From Phormidium ambiguum IAM M-71 (GTDB lineage Bacteria; Cyanobacteriota; Cyanobacteriia; Cyanobacteriales; Aerosakkonemataceae): a stretch of DNA of 64,000 bases. The notes under the pieces are model-generated. The model had not been told where the DNA came from, ran no database searches, and saw only the letters and a program-made list of their open reading frames with translations. The first letter of the stretch is position 1. Each line of letters opens with the position of its first letter. Both the position numbers and the translations under genes were made by a program. Where the stretch lies: the NCBI RefSeq assembly GCF_001904725.1, contig NZ_MRCE01000001.1, positions 254,929 to 318,928 of the forward strand, read 5' to 3'. Below, piece by piece: positions 27,522 to 36,460 of this stretch.

Positions 27522-28247
27522 CTATGAATCTTCGATCGCCACGATCACCACAGTAATATTGTCTCGTCCGCCATTCTCTTTCGCCGCTTCTACCAGAGCC
27601 GTGGCAGCTTTGTCACATAAAGGATACTCTAACAGCTGGGCAATCTTGGCTTCTGGAAGTTCTTCTGTCAGTCCGTCACTACATAAGAGAAGGCGATCGC
27701 CCTTTGTAACTTCCAGGGAATTAATTTCTACTTGAGCTAAATCTTCCCTTCCCAAACACTGAGATAGCATGTGTCGCCAAGGGTGCATTTTTGCTTGTAA
27801 GGCAGTTAGCGTGCCAGCTTTTCTGGCTTTGGCGACCCAGGTATGATCGTCGGTAATTTGCTCTAATTTCGAGGCACTGAGACGATAGAGGCGAGAGTCT
27901 CCAACGTGAGCTACCCAAGATTTCTGTTTTCTAAACACCAGCACCACCGCAGTCGTTCCCATATCCGATCGTTCTGGGTGCGTACCTTGGTCTTTTAAAA
28001 TTGCCTCATTTGCTTTGTGGAATGCCGTTTCTAAGAGAGTTTTCGACTCTTGAGTAGAATCCCAATGTTCATCCAGATAGGACTGGATAGTTTTAGTAGC
28101 TATCCAACTTGCCTCTTGACCACCCGCGTGTCCGCCCATCCCATCTGCGACGATAAAAAATCGTCCGGCTGGGTCGATGTAATAAGCATCTTGATTTACC
28201 TGGCGAACTAGTCCGGGGTCAGAAACACCCTCAAAGCTACTTTTCAT
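27522..28247 (-). CDS. PP2C-family Ser/Thr protein phosphatase (Stp1/PphA type)
   Basis: 241 aa. Mn/Mg-dependent phosphatase. Metal-binding and family motifs are present: GLVRQVNQDAYYID near the start, FFIVADGMGGHAGGQ (about 30-45), MGTTAVVLVF, AHVGDSRLYRL, LLLCSDGLTEELPE and the terminal GGRDNITVVIV. The size matches stand-alone bacterial Stp-type enzymes that reverse Hanks-kinase phosphorylation. In cyanobacteria the relative PphA dephosphorylates PII, but substrate cannot be inferred here. It may pair with the Ser/Thr kinase at 24873-26447. The ABC1 kinase gene ends 39 bp from the phosphatase start on the same strand, so the phosphatase is probably the second gene of that unit. Confidence 0.95.
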   Translation of the reverse strand: MKSSFEGVSDPGLVRQVNQDAYYIDPAGRFFIVADGMGGHAGGQEASWIATKTIQSYLDEHWDSTQESKTLLETAFHKANEAILKDQGTHPERSDMGTTAVVLVFRKQKSWVAHVGDSRLYRLSASKLEQITDDHTWVAKARKAGTLTALQAKMHPWRHMLSQCLGREDLAQVEINSLEVTKGDRLLLCSDGLTEELPEAKIAQLLEYPLCDKAATALVEAAKENGGRDNITVVIVAIEDS

Positions 28248-28286
28248 AACCTTGGTAATCTACCAATAATAATGAGCAACAAAATT

Positions 28287-30068
28287 TTAGAACATTCTTT
28301 CATAGCGGTCTAAGCGTCTTAACAAGCGAATTAAGGCTATAGACACTATTGCAGCTATTAAAGCGGCAACGATCGCTAGACCTACCTTATCATGAACAAA
28401 TAAGATAGTAGCAGAAAGTGTAAAAGCACTGATGATCAGTCCGTAAGTAGTTCCCATTTGGGTACCATTAATTCGACGCAAGATCCGGTCTGTTTCTGTG
28501 GAACGGACGCGGACACGGATGTCACCCCGCTCTAGTTTCTCCAGTGTATCCTCAATTCGTCTGGGTAGACCAAGAGCAGTGCTACTAACTTGTGCGGCTT
28601 GACGACCGAGTTCTCCTAAGAGGCTATTAGCAGGATCGAAACCATTTCCTTCGCTCATAAGCTGCATTGTAAAAGGTTGAGCAACTTCCATAAAATTGAA
28701 TTCAGGATCTAAACCTTTACCGACTCCTTCCAGGGTAGAAAAGGCGCGCATCACAAAGGTAAAGGTAGCGGGAAAACGAAAAGGCTGATCGTAAGCGATT
28801 TCGTATAAGTCATCTGCGATCGCATTTACCGACTGAGTTTCAAACGGCTTATCCATGAAGTTATCCAGCATATACTGGATGGAACGCCGCACTGGACCCA
28901 TATCATCAGTTGGAGATAATGCGCCGAGTTTGACTAAGGAATTCATAACGCGATCGCCATCTTTCCCCGCAATCCCAAACAGCGTTTCCATCAACTGTTC
29001 CCGCACGTTGGTTTCAATTTTCCCCATCATGCCGAAATCATAGAAAATCAAAGCCCCTTCAGGACTAACCGCAATGTTACCTGGGTGAGGATCGGCATGG
29101 AAAAAGCCGTAACTAAGCAATTGTTCCAAATAAGCTTTGGCTCCTAATTGAGCTAAAGTTTTCCGATCCAATCCAGCAGTTTCGATCGCTTCATAATGGC
29201 TAATTTTAATTCCCGGCAAATACTCCAAAGTCACCACTCTGGGCGAAGTATAACGCCAATAAACGCGAGGTACTTTTACCCAATCAGCATTGCGAAAATT
29301 CCGCCGAAAAGTATCAGCATTGCGCCCTTCATTGAGATAATCAATTTCTAGCCACAGAATGCGACAACACTCTTCATAAATCCCCAACCAATCTCGACCG
29401 CGACCCCAATTAGGATGATTTTGAAAGTAACGAGTGATGCCTTTTAAAATTTCCAGATCGATCGTAAATAGCTTAACTAAACCTGGACGTTGTACCTTCA
29501 CTACTACTTCTTCACCAGAATGTAGTTGAGCTTTGTGTACTTGTCCCAAACTAGCTGCTGCTAAAGGAATCGGATCAAAACTACGATAGAGTTCCGGGAC
29601 TTTTTTCCCTAAATCTTGCTCGATAATTGCTTCGACTTGTTCATAACTAAAAGCCGGAACTTTGTCTTGTAATTTGCTGAGTTCCTCAACATATTCGCTG
29701 GGGAATAAATCAGCCCTAGTCGAAAACAATTGCCCAACTTTAATAAAAGTTGGCCCCAGATCGAGAAAAGTATCTCGAATCCAAACGGCTTGTTTTTTCC
29801 GTCTAACAGCTTTTTTATCTTCAGTCATTCCCCCTGGATAACTCCAGGGTTTACTGTCAAGCCATAATTCAAACATTAGAGTCAGAACGAAACCCCAAAT
29901 GTCTAAAAAACGGCGTTGACGAGAGTAATTTTCTCGATTCCAACGGTAGGCTTTATCTTTGTAGGGTTTTCCCATATTCCAAGACCTGCCTGATACCTTT
30001 GGGAAGGCAACTTCTTCGCCTGGGGAAAGATTTTCTGAATTTGGGCGATCGCTATATCGCTTCGGCAT
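28287..30068 (-). CDS. ABC1/AarF/UbiB-family protein kinase-like protein
   Basis: 593 aa. Atypical kinase-like family linked to prenyl-quinone metabolism and, in plastids, plastoglobule function. Family landmarks: LGPTFIKVGQLFSTRADLFP (KxGQ motif, about 100-120), the Ala-rich loop PLAAASLGQVHKAQL, VVVKVQRPGL with the conserved Lys, the EIDYLNEGRNA segment, FFHADPHPGNIAV and the YDFGMMG metal-binding motif. The C-terminus has two membrane helices (about 545-585: LIISAFTLSATILFVHDKVGLAIVAALIAAIVSIALI). It probably anchors to the thylakoid or plasma membrane. The PP2C gene follows 39 bp downstream on the same strand. Confidence 0.93.
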   Translation of the reverse strand: MPKRYSDRPNSENLSPGEEVAFPKVSGRSWNMGKPYKDKAYRWNRENYSRQRRFLDIWGFVLTLMFELWLDSKPWSYPGGMTEDKKAVRRKKQAVWIRDTFLDLGPTFIKVGQLFSTRADLFPSEYVEELSKLQDKVPAFSYEQVEAIIEQDLGKKVPELYRSFDPIPLAAASLGQVHKAQLHSGEEVVVKVQRPGLVKLFTIDLEILKGITRYFQNHPNWGRGRDWLGIYEECCRILWLEIDYLNEGRNADTFRRNFRNADWVKVPRVYWRYTSPRVVTLEYLPGIKISHYEAIETAGLDRKTLAQLGAKAYLEQLLSYGFFHADPHPGNIAVSPEGALIFYDFGMMGKIETNVREQLMETLFGIAGKDGDRVMNSLVKLGALSPTDDMGPVRRSIQYMLDNFMDKPFETQSVNAIADDLYEIAYDQPFRFPATFTFVMRAFSTLEGVGKGLDPEFNFMEVAQPFTMQLMSEGNGFDPANSLLGELGRQAAQVSSTALGLPRRIEDTLEKLERGDIRVRVRSTETDRILRRINGTQMGTTYGLIISAFTLSATILFVHDKVGLAIVAALIAAIVSIALIRLLRRLDRYERMF

Positions 30069-30293
30069 GGGATCGTAAGGCAGGACAGATACTCGCGTTT
30101 ACAGATTTACTTAATTTATAAATCAAGAAAATTATCTTTGTCTTGACTATCTTTGACCAGCAGCAAATTAAGCTGCTGTCTCTTCTATACTATACAGACC
30201 TGAAGCAATTAGCGGGAAAAGCTACATCAACTACAAAATTTCTAGCCAAGGGTTGAGTTGTCTTGACTAAATTTTCCTGTCTGTTTACGCTAA

Positions 30294-30632
30294 CTAAACA
30301 GAACGATTGCTCCGATAACGCTGTAATTCAGCGCGTAATTCCGCAACTTCGGCTCTGAGTTCATCAATCATCGCTTGCAGGTCTTGTTCTTGATTAGCTG
30401 TCGAACTAAATGGAGAACTATAACCACTCGTCCGCCCCTGCATGGACAATTCTTCTTCTCGTCGGGCTTTCTCTAAAACTTGTTCGGTAAACTGACGCAG
30501 GTTTTCCCTTTGTTCAGCATCAAATTTACTCACTTCGCTTATAAAGTTGGTCAAAGCGGACTCTAGCTTCTGATTTATAGTTTCCGCAACTGCTCTACCC
30601 ACAAAAAAAGCTTGAATCAGAGGATTACTCAT
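30294..30632 (-). CDS. Conserved coiled-coil protein, probably cyanobacterial
   Basis: 112 aa. The N-terminal part (NPLIQAFFVGRAVAETINQKLESAL) is a conserved-looking amphipathic helix, followed by a long predicted helix (DAEQRENLRQFTEQVLEKARREEEL). A Gly/Ser-rich hinge then precedes a C-terminal coiled coil with heptads (LQAMIDELRAEVAELRAELQRY). No signal peptide. I recognise the layout of a conserved family in cyanobacteria and plastids of unknown function (I believe DUF6825), but the assignment is from memory. Monocistronic; it lies between the ABC1 gene and tRNA-Gly. Confidence 0.72.
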   Translation of the reverse strand: MSNPLIQAFFVGRAVAETINQKLESALTNFISEVSKFDAEQRENLRQFTEQVLEKARREEELSMQGRTSGYSSPFSSTANQEQDLQAMIDELRAEVAELRAELQRYRSNRSV

Positions 30633-30840
30633 GGAAATTTCTGCTGCTTGATAACCGAGTGAAATTATAACGCGGTCTGGGTAGTTGACGCAGGTGAGCA
30701 GAAGAACAGGAGGCAGGGGAGAAAAGTTGCTCGAATTGCTGTCGGAACTTTTCTGGGAAATTAATTGTGTAGTTGTTGGAAGTTATGTTATCCTAGCTAG
30801 GGCAGTGAAAAAATTAGATTTTTCAACTGCGTGTCTAAAT

Positions 30841-30911
30841 GCGGGCGTAGTTTAGTGGTAAAACTATAGCCTTCCAAGCTATTAATGCGGGTTCGATTCC
30901 CGCCGCCCGCT
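30841..30911 (+). tRNA. tRNA-Gly (anticodon TCC)
   Basis: 71-nt cloverleaf. Acceptor stem GCGGGCG (30841-30847) pairs with CGCCCGC (30904-30910), discriminator T 30911. The anticodon stem ATAGC/GCTAT encloses the loop CTTCCAA, giving anticodon TCC. The T-arm is GCGGGTTCGATTCCCGC. CCA is not encoded. It reads glycine GGA/GGG codons. Confidence 0.97.
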
Positions 30912-31526
30912 TAAAAATCTGTCCAGTATCAAAGTTACTACCAACAAGGTTAAATCATTTTCATGGCATTATAGTCACCACCAATAACCCTGTAGGGACA
31001 GACCCATGTGTCTGCCTTGATTCATGTGTACCTCAAAGCGATCGCACACGCGGGTGCGCCCCTACCGACGATTGTGCAATGGTTTAAAACGATGACAACT
31101 AATCAATAATATTTGGGGTGTAAAAATCAGTTTTTGAAATTTGAATCATTTTTCAATAATTTTGAATTATTAATTGATGCGCTTTGATCTTGCAAAAGGT
31201 TTTTCTTATTGTTTTTGTTCTAAAATCAATGTTTGAATATTACGATAAGTAATAATGCTATATCAGCAGGATTAGCTTAGTTTCATATCAGATTCATATT
31301 TTCTTGTTCTAAAACAAATAATATAACTAACATTCTTAAACTGTTGGGTTTTTAGTCATTTCAAAGCCGGATTACTTGGAGATTCACTTCTTTTGGGTTC
31401 TCTACTTTGAAGGGTTTTGTATCATACACTCGATCGAGAAACACCTAACCAAAAAAATTCCGAAAAATTAGGGTGTCTTTGGCATCAAATTAGGTGAAGG
31501 TCGATATTTTGGAGAAGGGATTAGTC
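30912..31526. other. Spacer after tRNA-Gly with a dispersed repeat
   Basis: 615 bp without a gene. At about 30992-31065 lies a dispersed element bounded by GTAGGGAC and GCCCCTAC, with an internal HIP1 site; such GTAGGG-bounded elements are common in cyanobacterial spacers. The rest is AT-rich. GGAGAAGG at 31511-31518 is the ribosome site of the next gene. Confidence 0.5.
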
Positions 31527-32567
31527 ATGCAAACTGTGCCAGCGACGACCCTCACGGGGGACAAGATTCAGGGCGTGCCAGTTATTAGTCAACTGAATGT
31601 CAACGATCTTGAACCAGGAAAGAAGCATCGCTTTTTCTTCCAAAGCGTACAAATGGGTACGGGGCAGCACTGGTATGTTCCCATTGTTGTAGCCAAGGGT
31701 GCTCAAGAAGGTAAGCGGATTTCGCTGACCGCAGGTGTGCATGGTGATGAGTTAAGCCCTGTGGACGCGGTGCAGCGGATTGTGGCTAGTCTTGACCCAG
31801 CACAGATGTCGGGAAGTGCGATCGCAATTTATGACCTCTCCCGTCCAGCAAAGGAGTATACAGAGCGCAAGTGGCCGATCGCACAGGGAGGCGGCGCTTT
31901 AATCGACCTGAATCGTGTTTGGCCGGGTGATGAAATGGGCAACAATGCGCCAACACGCCACGCTGGTCTTCTTTGGAATCGGGTGTTCAAAGATAACGTT
32001 GATGTGGCGCTGGACTTTCACACAGCTTCTACTGGTAGCGAATTTACAATGTTCATCTTTGCTGACTTTCGCCAGCCGGAAATTCGGCAGATGGCTGAGT
32101 TATTCCCGATCGAACAAATCAAAAACGATCCTGGGGAAAGTGGCTCGCTGGAAATGGCATTTGTTACCGCAGGTATTCCAGCAATGACGATCGAGATCGG
32201 TGGGCCACGCAGCTTCGATCGGAAGAAGATTGCCATGACCATCGAAGGCTCCATGAACGTATTCAAGCACTACAAGGTGATTGACGGTGCGATCGATCGC
32301 ACTTCCAAGGAAGCAGGGACTTTTATTGGTGATACCTTTGAAACCATTCGTTCCACCGCAGGTGGTTACTTAGAAATGCTGGTTGATTTGAGAGACAAAG
32401 TAACACCTGGACAGAAAGTAGCGATGCAGCGAAATTCCTTTGGTGACATTGTGGCTGAATATACCGCAAGTGTTAGTGGTGAAATTGCCACGATCGCTCG
32501 TGATGCTCTCAGCGAACCAGGTTCACGAGTGGTGCAAATTCTGTATGACACCACAAAGCCAATGTAA
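31527..32567 (+). CDS. Succinylglutamate desuccinylase/aspartoacylase-family deacylase
   Basis: About 346 aa from ATG 31527, chosen over GTG 31494 because GGAGAAGG lies just ahead at 31511. M14-like zinc hydrolase, AstE/AspA group. Zinc ligands are visible in AGVHGDELSP (H and E) and LDFHTAS (H). A catalytic Glu is in MTIEIGGP. The Arg-containing DLNRVWPGD segment matches the substrate-binding region. The C-terminal beta domain (GGYLEMLVDLRDKVTPGQKVAMQ) is typical of proteins that remove an acyl group from an amino acid or small amine. No arginine-degradation genes are near, so the true substrate is unknown. Monocistronic. Confidence 0.88.
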   Translation: MQTVPATTLTGDKIQGVPVISQLNVNDLEPGKKHRFFFQSVQMGTGQHWYVPIVVAKGAQEGKRISLTAGVHGDELSPVDAVQRIVASLDPAQMSGSAIAIYDLSRPAKEYTERKWPIAQGGGALIDLNRVWPGDEMGNNAPTRHAGLLWNRVFKDNVDVALDFHTASTGSEFTMFIFADFRQPEIRQMAELFPIEQIKNDPGESGSLEMAFVTAGIPAMTIEIGGPRSFDRKKIAMTIEGSMNVFKHYKVIDGAIDRTSKEAGTFIGDTFETIRSTAGGYLEMLVDLRDKVTPGQKVAMQRNSFGDIVAEYTASVSGEIATIARDALSEPGSRVVQILYDTTKPM

Positions 32568-32627
32568 AACGATCGCAATTAACTGCTGTTTTTGAATCAT
32601 TTAATTTGTAAATAAGCGAGGTTTTCT

Positions 32628-33050
32628 ATGATTTCTAATCGGGCGTTTAATCTGTTTTTAGCTGCATTACCAATAGTTTTACTTGCCAGTTGTGGAAGCG
32701 AACCTGCGCCTACAACCCAAGACAAAAAAGCTGCTTTATGTACTGATTTGGCCAGATTTAATACAGCAGTCGCTACTCTGAGAAGCATGAGTCCTAACTC
32801 TACAGTTGGTGATTTTAGAAAAGCCCAAGAACAGGTAAAAACAACTTTTGCTAATGTTAAGAGTTCGGCTAAAGATGTCCAAAATGCTAAAGCTGAAGAT
32901 TTAGAAAGAGCATATCAAAGTTTGGATAAAGCAATTACAAGCATTCCAAATACGGCAACACTTAGTCAAGCAAAGACTTCCGTTGCTAAAGAAATTGCTG
33001 CTGTACAAGCAGCACAAACTCAAATGAGTTCAGGCTTAAATTGCCGATGA
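32628..33050 (+). CDS. Small lipoprotein
   Basis: 140 aa. Signal peptide with a lipobox LLASC (about 19-23; Cys is the predicted lipidated residue), so it is anchored in the plasma or outer membrane. The mature part is helical and charged (GDFRKAQEQVKTTFANVKSSAKDVQNAKAEDLERAYQSL), resembling a three-helix bundle, with two more Cys (LCTDL and LNCR). No known family recognised. Start ATG 32628 follows GAGG at 32618. A perfect 38-bp palindrome begins at the base after the stop. Confidence 0.75.
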   Translation: MISNRAFNLFLAALPIVLLASCGSEPAPTTQDKKAALCTDLARFNTAVATLRSMSPNSTVGDFRKAQEQVKTTFANVKSSAKDVQNAKAEDLERAYQSLDKAITSIPNTATLSQAKTSVAKEIAAVQAAQTQMSSGLNCR

Positions 33051-33088
33051 TACGTTGTAGCGCTTTAGCGCTAAAGCGCTACAACGTA
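33051..33088. repeat. Perfect 38-bp palindrome after the lipoprotein gene
   Basis: Arms 33051-33069 (TACGTTGTAGCGCTTTAGC) and 33070-33088 are exact complements with no spacer. It contains the internal repeat GCGCTTTAGCGCTAAAGCGC. It starts immediately after the stop codon and may end transcription or be a REP-like element; no U-run follows. Confidence 0.8.
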
Positions 33089-33204
33089 CTTAAATAAATT
33101 TGTCATTGCTCGATCGCTTTTTGGATATTAAAATCAGTCCCTTTTAATTGAGAAAAATTTTTCCAAAAATTTCACTGTTGTAAATTATTTACCCTTAATT
33201 ATCT

Positions 33205-34260
33205 ATGCGTCCGCCACTATTACCCCAAGCATCATCTCAATTTTGGCAAACCTTAAATAACTCGATTCTCATCCGTTATATTTTGCTGTTTGGTTGTGGT
33301 TGGATCACTGTAATTTTAATTAATTATTTTTACAGTACGATCGCTATTTTCACAGGCGCAGCAATTTTTGCCGCCCTTTTAAATTATCCAGTAGTTTGGC
33401 TTTCTCGTTATCTGCCGAGAGCAGTAGCTATTACGATCGCTTTTATCACTGCACTTGTCCTATTACTTGGTATAGTTTCAATTATTGGATTTCAAGTACT
33501 AAATCAAGGACAAGGATTACTTTCCGATATTGGAGACATCATCAAAGAGCAAAATTCTTTGCCATTTCGCTCGTTTTTAAAACAAATAGATATTAGTAAA
33601 GTAGTTGGTACATTACAAACAGGTTTAGCCACTGGTTTAGGCATTGTACAGGGCATTTTTTCTAGTGTTTTTATTGGAATTTTCGGCGCAGTCATTAGCT
33701 TATATATGCTAATTGATGGCGGAAAATTGTGGAAATCAGGACTAAGGTTTATTCCAGCTGCTTCACGCGATCGATTTGCCAGAACCTTTGAAAAAAGCTT
33801 TCTGGGATTTATCCGAGGACAACTGCTGTTGATGTTATTTCTCTCAACTACCACTCTCGTAATTTACCCATTTTTGGGAGTGAACTATTCCCTAATTTTG
33901 GCAATAATTATTGGCTTAATTGATGCAATTCCTGGGATTGGTGCAACCCTGGGAGTTATTGTAGTGACTTTTTTAGTATTCGCATCACAAGGTTTTGAAG
34001 TAGCTTTGAGAGTAGTAATAGTTTCGATTATCCTTATTCAAATACAAGATAATTATATACGTCCTAAAGTCATGGGAGATGCACTGGAATTAAATCCAGT
34101 TTTGCTATTTCTTGCTTTGTTTATTGGTGAAAGAATTGCCGGATTATTAGGAATTTTTCTATCAATCCCGATCGCAGGTATGATTTCTCTTTGGATGCAG
34201 TCAAACACAGAGGAAACCACACCATTATTAATAGAAAATTCAGAAGACATTATTAAATAA
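33205..34260 (+). CDS. AI-2E-family transporter (putative permease)
   Basis: 351 aa. Polytopic membrane protein with about eight helices: IRYILLFGCGWITVILI, then IAIFTGAAIFAALL, and the long late run LILAIIIGLIDAIPGIGATLGVIVVTFLVFA. The family signature GLIDAIPGIGATLG and the terminal helical pair with KVMGDALELNPVLLFLALFIG...GIFLSIPIAGM are diagnostic. Members include the AI-2 exporter TqsA and Na+/H+ antiporter-like proteins; substrate cannot be decided. The N-terminal PPLLPQASSQFWQTLNN is a cytosolic tail. Monocistronic. Confidence 0.9.
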   Translation: MRPPLLPQASSQFWQTLNNSILIRYILLFGCGWITVILINYFYSTIAIFTGAAIFAALLNYPVVWLSRYLPRAVAITIAFITALVLLLGIVSIIGFQVLNQGQGLLSDIGDIIKEQNSLPFRSFLKQIDISKVVGTLQTGLATGLGIVQGIFSSVFIGIFGAVISLYMLIDGGKLWKSGLRFIPAASRDRFARTFEKSFLGFIRGQLLLMLFLSTTTLVIYPFLGVNYSLILAIIIGLIDAIPGIGATLGVIVVTFLVFASQGFEVALRVVIVSIILIQIQDNYIRPKVMGDALELNPVLLFLALFIGERIAGLLGIFLSIPIAGMISLWMQSNTEETTPLLIENSEDIIK

Positions 34261-34454
34261 ACAACAAAAAACTATCAATTAAAACTCCTTTTTAGTAAAT
34301 AATTCTGCTACTCTAATCGTTAACCAAAAAATACGTTTATATCATCTAACTATGGGCAAATATATATTTATAATTCCAATGATTCCAATGGCAGATGTAT
34401 GTAATATGAATTACATATTAAATTTTGTATAGTTCCTTATGTAATAAAACATTT

Positions 34455-35171
34455 ATGTTGACTACTTCTCAGCCTTTGAAAGAGGTTTTCTTTTGTCCCG
34501 AAGAATCGAATTTTTATTCACATTGCTTAGAAACATTAGTTTTAAACAATTGTTTTAATTCAGAATCGATTGTAGAACTTGGTTCTGGAGATGGGAGTCC
34601 GGTTATTAAGTCATTGCTGAGAAGCGAATTTGACGGGATGGTACATGGATTTGAGCTTAATAGTTTAGCTTGCCAAGTGGCAAATGCAAAGATTAAAGAG
34701 TATAACTTGGGCGATCGCTATATAATCCACAATCGTTGCTTATTTGATTCTCCTAAACTTGATGCTACATATCTTGTATCAAATCCCCCCTATCTTCCGG
34801 CATTAGATAATAAGCTTTACCAACCTCTATTACATGGCGGCATAGAGGGAATTTGTGTTACTAAAAAGCTTTTGTCATTGGGTTATGAGAATGTTCTAGT
34901 TCTAGTTTCTAGTTATTCAAATCCACAAGGATTAATTAACTATGCTCTAGCAAATGATTATTTTGTTTCCGATTTTGCTATTTCGCCTTTACAATTTGGA
35001 TATTATAGCTCCGAACCAAAGGTAAAAGACAGAATTCAAGAATTACGCCAAGAAAAACGGGCTTTTTATTCCAAAAATATCTACCTTTTAGCAGGTGTTT
35101 TGTTTACCAAAGGAGTTGCTTCTACTGGTGATGTATCAACTGAGTTAATAAAGTTAATGACTACTTTGTAA
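34455..35171 (+). CDS. Class I SAM-dependent methyltransferase with NPPY motif
   Basis: About 238 aa from ATG 34455; the TTG at 34425 lies in AT-rich DNA. Rossmann-type methyltransferase: motif I VELGSGDGSPVIKS, acidic motif II FELNS, and motif IV SNPPYLPA. NPPY is typical of HemK/PrmC-type glutamine and of adenine-N6 methyltransferases, so the acceptor is probably a planar amide or amine. It lacks a target-recognition domain. A strong hairpin terminator lies at 35206-35238. The next two genes (redox enzyme and a second methyltransferase) are on the opposite strand. Confidence 0.82.
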   Translation: MLTTSQPLKEVFFCPEESNFYSHCLETLVLNNCFNSESIVELGSGDGSPVIKSLLRSEFDGMVHGFELNSLACQVANAKIKEYNLGDRYIIHNRCLFDSPKLDATYLVSNPPYLPALDNKLYQPLLHGGIEGICVTKKLLSLGYENVLVLVSSYSNPQGLINYALANDYFVSDFAISPLQFGYYSSEPKVKDRIQELRQEKRAFYSKNIYLLAGVLFTKGVASTGDVSTELIKLMTTL

Positions 35172-35205
35172 TTTGGTTTGATTGTGAAGAAGCTAAATAT
35201 GCTGG

Positions 35206-35238
35206 GATGGTGCGTTATCTTATCAATAACGCACCATC
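35206..35238. terminator. Bidirectional terminator between converging genes
   Basis: A 13-bp stem (GATGGTGCGTTAT / ATAACGCACCATC), 7-base loop, followed by TTTTTAA on the plus strand. It serves the methyltransferase gene and probably also the end of the converging redox-enzyme gene. Confidence 0.85.
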
Positions 35239-35248
35239 TTTTTAAGTA

Positions 35249-36352
35249 TTAATATGATAATTGCTCGGCTTGCCGTACTGCTTGAGCTACAGCAGCGCCA
35301 GCGCGATCGCTCATTAGTCGCTGTTGGTCATAACCAAACAGGAGTTCCCAAGCATCATCAGGATACTGTGCTATCAGTGGCAAAGTAACATCGTCCAACA
35401 TCCAACGACCGTGCAGTTCGTCTACTTTAATGTGCAGATTCCAATAGCTCATTGCCGCAGTAGATAGTCCTAGTCGCTCACCAGCCGCTTGATAGGGTCT
35501 GAAGGCAGCGGGGACGGAAAGCTCTCCATACAGCAGTCCGCCAATATAGCGCAAGAAATAGCGTTTGCGCTCGGTTAGCAAGAAACTATGATTGATTACT
35601 GCCAGAAGTTGCCAAGGAACTAAATCAAAGTATGCTTCTGGTTCGGTTTGCATTCCCAGTTCTTCAAGCATGGTTGTAAAGTGGGAAGAGTGCTTGCGAG
35701 CAAAGCGACCGCCGCCGTATTCTTCAATCAGCAACCGCGTCAGCACAGCATGGACTTCATTACCGACACCACCAATAGTGCGGGAGAGTTGACTTGCTTC
35801 GACTAAGCCATCTAGAGAGGCGATCGTAACTAAACGACGATAGCCTTTTTCGGTGACGCGATCGCGGTAGAATAAGCCATCAGCAGATAGAGGAGGATCG
35901 ACATCAGCAGTAAAGCGATCGCGCAATGCCTGTGTGAGATCGTCTATTTCTAGATACGCTTCTATATCAAGTTGTGCCGTTTCCCACTTTTGCCAAGCTT
36001 CCTCTATTCGATCTCGGACTGTTCTTAAGTAAAGCGATCGCTCATTAGTGTAGCGGCGCAAATCGTCATACCAAAACAGTTTTAATCGGTTAATCCGATA
36101 CAAAATCCGCTGCAAAAAGCGGTGTGCAGAATCATCTCCCGATGCTTCTGTGTAAGCAATTTCAATTGCTGTATTTAATGTCTTTTCAAATTCACTGGCG
36201 CTGACTAACTGTGCAGTTAGCTGTTTGTCTAAATCTTCGGTTTCCAGCAGTTGAATGAATTGTTGCTCTGCGCGATCGTAGTCTGTAGTTAGTAATTTAT
36301 TGGTTGGTTTAGTCTCAGTACTTGAGAAGGTAACGACTTTGCTCTGCATCAT
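35249..36352 (-). CDS. Iron-containing redox enzyme, heme-oxygenase-like fold
   Basis: 367 aa. The C-terminal ~190 residues look like the heme-oxygenase-like diiron (HDO) family, annotated as iron-containing redox enzymes. Candidate metal ligands: E210/E211 in LLIEEY, H221/H224 in KHSSHF, and H307 with D311/H314 in NLHIKVDELHGRW. The N-terminal half is helical without a known domain. Characterised HDO enzymes oxidise or fragment amino-acid and fatty-acid substrates in natural-product pathways. Two SAM methyltransferases flank it: one converging and one 108 bp upstream on the same strand. A small biosynthetic cluster is possible but unproven. Start MMQSKV; either Met could be used. Confidence 0.78.
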   Translation of the reverse strand: MMQSKVVTFSSTETKPTNKLLTTDYDRAEQQFIQLLETEDLDKQLTAQLVSASEFEKTLNTAIEIAYTEASGDDSAHRFLQRILYRINRLKLFWYDDLRRYTNERSLYLRTVRDRIEEAWQKWETAQLDIEAYLEIDDLTQALRDRFTADVDPPLSADGLFYRDRVTEKGYRRLVTIASLDGLVEASQLSRTIGGVGNEVHAVLTRLLIEEYGGGRFARKHSSHFTTMLEELGMQTEPEAYFDLVPWQLLAVINHSFLLTERKRYFLRYIGGLLYGELSVPAAFRPYQAAGERLGLSTAAMSYWNLHIKVDELHGRWMLDDVTLPLIAQYPDDAWELLFGYDQQRLMSDRAGAAVAQAVRQAEQLSY

Positions 36353-36460
36353 GAATCTGGTTCTTTCTTATATAGTTAATTCGATTTTGGCGAGCTTTAC
36401 AGTTCGTTACATCTACCTGAGAGAGAGAATCTAGACAATAGCAGAAAAATAGCAGTTGAT

